A stretch of 6,812 bases of DNA from Oscillospiraceae bacterium (GTDB taxonomy: Bacteria > Bacillota > Clostridia > Oscillospirales > UBA929): positions 1 to 6,812 of the forward strand of contig JAITDM010000290.1 of the NCBI GenBank assembly GCA_031282535.1. The letters are read 5' to 3'. The notes beneath the pieces are model-generated. The model saw only the letters and a list, made by a program, of their open reading frames with translations, did not search any database and had not been told where the DNA came from. The translations under genes were made by a program, and so were the position numbers. Shown here in pieces: positions 1-5,300 of this stretch (position 1 is its first letter; every line of letters begins with the position of its first letter).

Positions 1-37
1 AAGCTTGGTTGAACGGCTTCGAGTTGAATAATTTTGA

Positions 38-75
38 AAACAGTTGCGGGCGGAGGCAACCGCCCGCAACTGTTT
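38..75. terminator. Perfect 16-bp stem hairpin, probable terminator
   Basis: Positions 38-53 and 60-75 are exact reverse complements (16 bp, GC-rich core, A/T-rich ends) around a 6-base loop at 54-59. On the minus strand the stem runs into TTTTC and then A/T-rich DNA; on the plus strand it runs into TGTTTGTGTG. Either direction resembles an intrinsic terminator, though neither T-tract is long. It probably ends a gene lying left of the window and insulates the promoter at 181-209. A hairpin of another function cannot be excluded. Confidence 0.6.
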
Positions 76-180
76 GTGTGCAGCTCGATTTCGTATGATC
101 GCTTCCGCGACAGCAATCACGTCAAGCTGACTGAAATTTACCCCGGCTACACAAAACTTTCAATAAATTGGGCATGGATG
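76..180. other. Short non-coding spacer
   Basis: This stretch lies between the hairpin and the promoter. Short open frames run through it, but none has a ribosome binding site or a recognisable product. I see no repeat or RNA structure in it. Confidence 0.4.
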
Positions 181-209
181 TTGAAATTTCGAATTGGCTG
201 TGCTATACT
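181..209 (+). promoter_or_regulatory. Sigma-A type promoter with extended -10
   Basis: TTGAAA at 181-186 (five of six to the -35 consensus) and TATACT at 204-209 (five of six to the -10 consensus) are separated by exactly 17 bases. TG at 201-202 forms an extended -10 (TGnTATACT). Transcription would begin near 215-217 and run into the nuclease remnant and then the AlbA_2 gene. The promoter overlaps the ATG at 168 of the open frame here, so that ATG cannot be the start used from this promoter. No operator-like palindrome is obvious. Confidence 0.7.
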
Positions 210-249
210 GATGCAAATGCGACATGTTTGACATTGTGGAACTCCTACC

Positions 250-995
250 GGGCGGCTGATTGCGGAACAGCAAGGCGGCGCAGAACGCGCCGAATATGGG
301 TCGGCCTTAATATCCGAGTTGTCAAAGCGTTTGACAGCCGACTTTGGCAAAGGCTTCACACCCACGAATTTGAAGATATGCGCCAATTTTATCTGACGTT
401 TCAAAATCGTCACGCGTTGCGTGACCAATTGACATGGACGCATTACCGCATGATCATGAAAGTCGAAAATCCGAACGCCCGCGCGTACTATTTGGAAGAA
501 TCTGCAAAGGGCGTTTGGAGCACGCGGCAGCTCGAACGGCAGATTAACAGTTTTTGCTATGAACGCGTTCTGTCAAGCAAAAACCGCGACGCGGTACGTG
601 ATGAGATCATCAAAAAGGAGCCGGGCAAAACGCCGCTTGCTATGGTCTGCTACAATTATGTTCTGAAATGTTTCGTATTGATCGACTTAAAGACTGGGCG
701 CCTGACGCACCAGGACATCGGACAAATGTTGATATATGTCAACTACTACACGCGGGAAATGATGAACGAAGGCGACAATCCGCCGATTGGCATACTGCTC
801 TGCGCCGACAAGAGGGAATCCGTAGTGAAGTACACACTGCCGGAGGAAAACACGCAGATATTCACGTCGAAATATAAGCTGTGTTTACCAACAGAAGAAG
901 AACTGCGCCGCGAGATAGAAGCGGAACAGCGGTTGCTGGCGGAGACAGTATGGATTGAAGAAAGCGAACATGAACAAGTGGTTGATAGATCATGA
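250..995 (+). pseudogene. Degraded DUF1016/YhcG-family PD-(D/E)xK nuclease
   Basis: This is the remnant of a DUF1016 (YhcG-like) protein, usually about 340-380 residues, with an N-terminal DUF1016_N domain and a C-terminal PD-(D/E)xK nuclease-fold domain. The start of homology lies in the frame of position 250 (GRLIAEQQGGAERAEYG, then a KRLTADFGKGF-like segment to about 373). One base is missing near 375, and homology continues in the frame of ATG 378 (MRQFYLTF, later WSTRQLERQINSF and LIDLKTGRLTHQDIGQM) to the stop at 993-995. Around 632-645 the text jumps from the end of the N-terminal domain straight to CYNYVLKCFVLIDLK. About 70 residues normally found there are gone, including the acidic residue of the motif usually read as IDLVFYN. 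The D-x-K half (codons 684-692) remains. The first 40 or so residues and any start codon are also missing. Three independent lesions make this a dead gene rather than a variant. It lies 34 bases upstream of the AlbA_2 gene in the same direction, probably once a two-gene operon. DUF1016 genes are often found in defence or restriction-modification neighbourhoods (family knowledge); the function here is lost. Confidence 0.87.
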
Positions 996-1013
996 ATCCG
1001 CAGCCTTGACGGG

Positions 1014-1021
1014 TAAGGAGG
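1014..1021 (+). promoter_or_regulatory. Strong ribosome binding site for the AlbA_2 gene
   Basis: TAAGGAGG lies eight bases before the ATG at 1030, an almost ideal Shine-Dalgarno sequence and spacing. It decides the start: the frame is also open from a TTG at 955, but that start has no comparable site, overlaps the upstream remnant, and would add 25 residues with no domain match. Confidence 0.85.
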
Positions 1022-1029
1022 ACTGCCAT

Positions 1030-2235
1030 ATGTTGCGTTATACGGATCAAGAATTGGAACAAATGCTGGGGGATTTAGAATCGGAGTTTGTTGAACGAAA
1101 ACGTTCCCTAAAAGGTGATGTGCCCATTAAGGTGCGTCAAGCAATCTGCACATTTGCAAATGATTTGCCCAACCATAGGAAACCGGGTGTGATCATCATT
1201 GGTGCCAATGATGATGGTTCTCCGTTTCATCTCCCTATAACTGACACACTCCTCCGAAACCTCGGTGATATGAAAACGGATGGCAATATTCTGCCAATTC
1301 CGGTTATGTCGGTTGAGAAACGACGCCTGAAAGGAGCAGATATGGCTGTCATCACGGTTATGCCGTCTGATATGCCGCCGGTGAAGTATGACGGGCGAAT
1401 TCATATCAGGGTTGGTTCGCGCCGCGCTTTGGCCAGTGAGCAGGACGAGCGGCTACTAATTGAAAAGCGGCGTCACAATATGCTGCCGTACGATTTGACA
1501 CCGGTCTATGAAGCAAAGCTTAGCGACCTCTCCCGTGCGGTCTTTGAAGATGAGTATTTGCCGTCGGCGTTTGCCGAAGATGTACTGGAGGAGAACGGGC
1601 GCTCCTATGAGGAGAAGCTTGCATCATGCAGGATGATTGTTTCACCGGACGACCCGACGCCGACACTTGTGGGTGTTTTGGCTTTGGGCAAGGATCCGCG
1701 TCGGTTTATTCCAGGCGCGTATATTCAATTCCTGCGGATCGATGGAAGAGAGTACGCTGATCCGGTGATTGATGAGGCAATGATTAAGGGGAGACTGTCA
1801 CAGCTGATTGAGTTGACTACCTACAAACTGATGGCGCACAATCGCACGGCGGTAGATGTCACTTCTGGCATGCGCCACAAGTTCACGAGCGACTATTCGA
1901 TTCCGGCGATTCAGCAAATCCTTTACAACGCCGTTATGCATAGAACATATGAAAAAACCAATGCCCCGGTTCGTGTTTATTGGTTCAATGACCGGGTTGT
2001 GATCAACAGCCCAGGAGGTCCATATGGAAACGTCACGCCTGAAAATTTCGGGCGGTCGGGGATTGCAGATTACCGCAACCCCAATATAGCCGACGTATTT
2101 AAGGTGTTCGGTTTTGTTCAGGGCTATGGGCGCGGCATTGATATTGCTAAGATTGAGTGCCGCAAGATCGGCAAGCCGCAGCCGATCTTTGAGGTCGACC
2201 AAAGTGTGGTTGTCTGCACATTCAAAAACGCGTGA
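1030..2235 (+). CDS. Schlafen/AlbA_2-domain ATP-binding protein (COG2865-like)
   Basis: This is a 401-residue protein. Residues about 15-130 form an AlbA_2 (Schlafen-type, divergent AAA_4) domain: the E19-x-x-E22-R-K24 motif, then TFANDLPN and GVIIIGANDDG (about 41-63), and a YDGRIHIRVGS segment followed by an RRALASEQDE stretch typical of the family. A linker follows. Residues about 288-375 resemble the HATPase_c_4 (GHKL-like) domain, with the N-box-like N300-x-x-x-H304-R305, SPGGPYGNVTPENF (327-340), and the terminal GYGRGI (365-370). Length and domain order match proteins annotated as ATP-binding proteins or putative transcriptional regulators of COG2865. Their molecular activity is not settled; nucleic-acid binding or cleavage by the AlbA_2 domain is a family-based possibility. 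There is no signal peptide or membrane segment, so it should be cytoplasmic. It appears intact, is probably transcribed from the promoter at 181-209 through the upstream nuclease remnant, and ends before the terminator at 2278. Such genes often ride in accessory or defence islands; a role in defence here is only inferred. Confidence 0.92.
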   Translation: MLRYTDQELEQMLGDLESEFVERKRSLKGDVPIKVRQAICTFANDLPNHRKPGVIIIGANDDGSPFHLPITDTLLRNLGDMKTDGNILPIPVMSVEKRRLKGADMAVITVMPSDMPPVKYDGRIHIRVGSRRALASEQDERLLIEKRRHNMLPYDLTPVYEAKLSDLSRAVFEDEYLPSAFAEDVLEENGRSYEEKLASCRMIVSPDDPTPTLVGVLALGKDPRRFIPGAYIQFLRIDGREYADPVIDEAMIKGRLSQLIELTTYKLMAHNRTAVDVTSGMRHKFTSDYSIPAIQQILYNAVMHRTYEKTNAPVRVYWFNDRVVINSPGGPYGNVTPENFGRSGIADYRNPNIADVFKVFGFVQGYGRGIDIAKIECRKIGKPQPIFEVDQSVVVCTFKNA

Positions 2236-2277
2236 AGTCGAAAGCATCTGAGGAATCATTTGCCCAATCAATGATAT

Positions 2278-2313
2278 AAAGGCGCCGTTTTTCTTAACAA
2301 AAACGGCGCCTTT
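2278..2313. terminator. Bidirectional intrinsic terminator
   Basis: Positions 2278-2292 and 2299-2313 are exact reverse complements (15 bp: A-tract, GGCGCCG core, T-tract) around a 6-base loop at 2293-2298. The plus transcript of the AlbA_2 gene meets a run of T within and after the stem. Read leftward, the same structure ends in TTTATAT. It sits between two convergent genes, 42 bases after the AlbA_2 stop and 82 bases after the hydrolase stop in its own direction, so it probably serves both. Confidence 0.9.
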
Positions 2314-2395
2314 GCTGTTTGTAGTTGCGAGGAACCATGCATTGCCGCATGCCTCACAGCGCCAGGGCCGTCGGCCGTGGCGGTCGGCCGGGGGG

Positions 2396-5300
2396 TTACG
2401 GGAGAGAGACCGCCTCGCAGAGCGGGGCGTGTGTCGCCTTGTCCCAGGCGAATACTTTCAGCTGGCTCCCGGGGAAATCATCCAGGGCAAACTCGACCTG
2501 ATATGTCCCCCGGGCGGCCGCGGCGGCGTCCTTCGCTTCGGTGTGTATCAGCCTGCCGTCCGCCGCGTATACCGCCAGTATGACGGTGGCCTCGACGGCC
2601 TCGGCCGTGCGGTTGGCAAGGGTCGCCTCCACCCCGCCGGCGGCCCTCCCGGCGGTCAGCACGTAGTCGCCAGCCGCGATTTCGTAGGTGTCGGTGTACA
2701 GAACGTCGCCGCCGTTTCGCGCTTCCACCTGCACCGTGATGAGCCCGGAACCCGTGGCCTTGACCTGGGCGGTGCTCGCGTAGTACGTGACGGTGTTGGT
2801 CGCCACGCCGCCGACCACACCGCCGATCTTTTCGTAGCCGGAGGTGGGCGCTTGTGCGTGGACAGGCTCGCCCACGAGCGCGCCCGGCCCGGTTATGGTC
2901 CACCGGTAGGCGTCGGGTATCGCGTTCGCGCCCGCGCCGAAGTTGACGTGCGGCACGGCCGTCAAAGAGGTCTCCTCGTCAATGTCCAGACTGTCTTTCT
3001 GGCCGCGGATCTGAACGGTCGCGTCGGCGGCGTTGGCCCAGACCACCATCCGGCCGCTGCTGTTCGTGTCGCCGTTGCCGAGATTCTCGGGGTTGGTCCC
3101 GCGGTTGTTCCACGCGTAGTACGGCGTGAGCGTGACCTCGCGCGGCTCGCCGTTGTAGAGGGCCGTGCCGGTCAACACGACGACGCCGCGGAGCAGGTCG
3201 GGTCTCCAGACGGGGGTGAGCTCTATCGTCCTGGGGAATACGACCTGGGTCGCGTTGAACGTGTTGGCGGTGGACGTCCCTGTGCCGGCATCCTCCAGAC
3301 AGTAGACGATGGGACCTCTCTCGATGGCGATCCTGTTTCTGTTGCTGTGGGTGGCGGTCCCGATGTTGTGTACGTTGTTGTCTGGCTCGGTGATCCGCAC
3401 CTCCATCGGGATGTCGATGTCGAGGACGGTGCCCGACGCGGGCCAGTTCCTCGTGATGACGACATATCCTTTGGCGTTGGGGGTCGCGTCGATGGGCTCG
3501 CCGTCGATCCGGATCGTCACCTCTTGGTATTTCTGGGCTTTCACCCAGCCCGGAACGCGGATGTTCAGCGTGAACGCCTTCGATGCGGCCGGAGCGACGG
3601 TCATCTTGATGACGCCGTCCCACGGATAATCCGTCACTTGGTCAAACTTCACGTTTGTGCCTTCCACATTCACGTCGGCGGAGCTCCCCGCATACATGTT
3701 GACAAACACATTGTTCTGCTTGACCGTGTACAGATAGCCGCCCATGTTGGCGATCGTCCGCATGATGTTCGGCTCGCAGCAGGCCACCGATTCCCACAGA
3801 TGGCGGCTGCTGCCCGTGGTCGTCCGCTCAATCGGGGTCGAATAGTAGAACCGACCGCCGGCGAGGCTGACGCCGACCAGCGCCCCGTTGTACAGCGACT
3901 TTTCATAGGAGTCGGCGTATTTTGCGTCCTCATGTATGAGATTCAGCCGCTGGTTCCAGTTGGACATGGCCACGGCCGCGCAGATCTCACAGTAGGACTG
4001 CGTGTTGGAAAGCGCGTAATCGGCGCCGAAGCCCTCGGAACTCGCGCCGGGCTGCGCGGAGCCGATGCCGCCCGTGATGTAGGTGTTGCGCTCGCTGGCG
4101 TTCTCCCAGATTCTGTCCATCACGGAGAGGTAGGGCGCCGCGGCGCTCGGGTCGGTCTGGCTCAGCCACGTCGCCACATCCGTCACGCCCGTGTAAAAAT
4201 ACATCGCGCGGACCGCGTGCCCCACGGCCTTGGTCTCGTTGATGATCCGCGTGGCGTCTTGAGAATAGGTCCCGCCGTTGTAACCGCTCTGCCTGGCGTT
4301 GGCGCCGGTCCTGTTGCCGCGCCTGTCGACGAGCAGCTGGGCGGTCTCCCTGTACTTGTCGCCGGTGCCGGCGCCCTCGTATTCTTCGATCAAATTGGCC
4401 ATCTTCATAAGGCCAAGCTCAACCTCTTCGTGGCCGGGGACTTCGACGCGTTTCCCGCCGGGCCCGAAGAACGCGACGATGTGGTCGGCGGCCCTTTTGC
4501 CGACTTCATACAGCCGGTAGTCCGGCAGGCCCACGCCCTCCCGGTAGCGCGTGTAGGCGACGGCCGCTTCGAGGAAGTGACCGATGTTGTACATCTCGTG
4601 CCTGTCCATGTATCTCCAGCGCCAGTTGCCGCTGCCGCTGCCGCCGGAGCTCACGCTGGTGCGGTTGGAGAACGCCGAATTGATATAGCCGTCGGCATAC
4701 TGGATGGACTCGATCAGGTCGATCCAGTACTCCAGTTTGTTCTGCAGCGTGACTTTCCGGGCCTCCATGGTCGGATCGTCCCAAATGGCCGCCAGGTTGT
4801 ACGCCACCGCTTCCAGGGTTTTGTAAATGTCCGTGTCCGCAAAGACATATCCGGTGTACTGCCCCATCGGCGGGTTGGCGTTGCCCGCCGCGACGGCGGC
4901 CAGCCTTGCCTTGGCGTTGACGAAGTTCCGCTCCTCGGCCCAGCTGCCGCTGGTGGCGGAAAGCTGCACAAAGGCCGCGTCGAAAGACGACGTCGCGTTC
5001 ACCAGCTGCTTGGGCTTCCAGAACACATCGTCAAACGTGACGTTCTCGGATGTGACCGAGTGGTTGGTCTCAGGCGCGGCCAGCGCCTCGTTGACGGTCA
5101 CGTTTGCCGTAGCGGGATAGTCTTTCCCTTTGTACTTGACAAGGCCGGTCACCGCGAAGGTCGTGCCGGCCTTGTCCGCCGCGTACAGTTCCGGAGCAAC
5201 GGCGTCCCAGTGGTCGACCGCGATGAGGCTGTCGTTGAACTCCTCGGCAAAATCGTAGCTGCCGGTCGTGTGGGCGGTGGGCGTGTCGAACAGGACATTC

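Noticed and set aside
168..249. N-terminal part of the open frame starting at ATG 168
   Set aside because: The ATG lies upstream of the expected transcript start, within the promoter, and has no ribosome binding site. The translation from here to about 377 does not match DUF1016; the homologous text is in another frame.
955..1029. TTG start at 955 for the AlbA_2 gene
   Set aside because: There is no Shine-Dalgarno sequence at a suitable distance and it overlaps the upstream remnant. The ATG at 1030 has an ideal site.
2478..2903. Minus-strand Arg/Gly-rich open frames inside the hydrolase gene, such as this one
   Set aside because: They are out-of-frame shadows of the GC-rich gene with low-complexity Arg/His/Gly composition and no domain.
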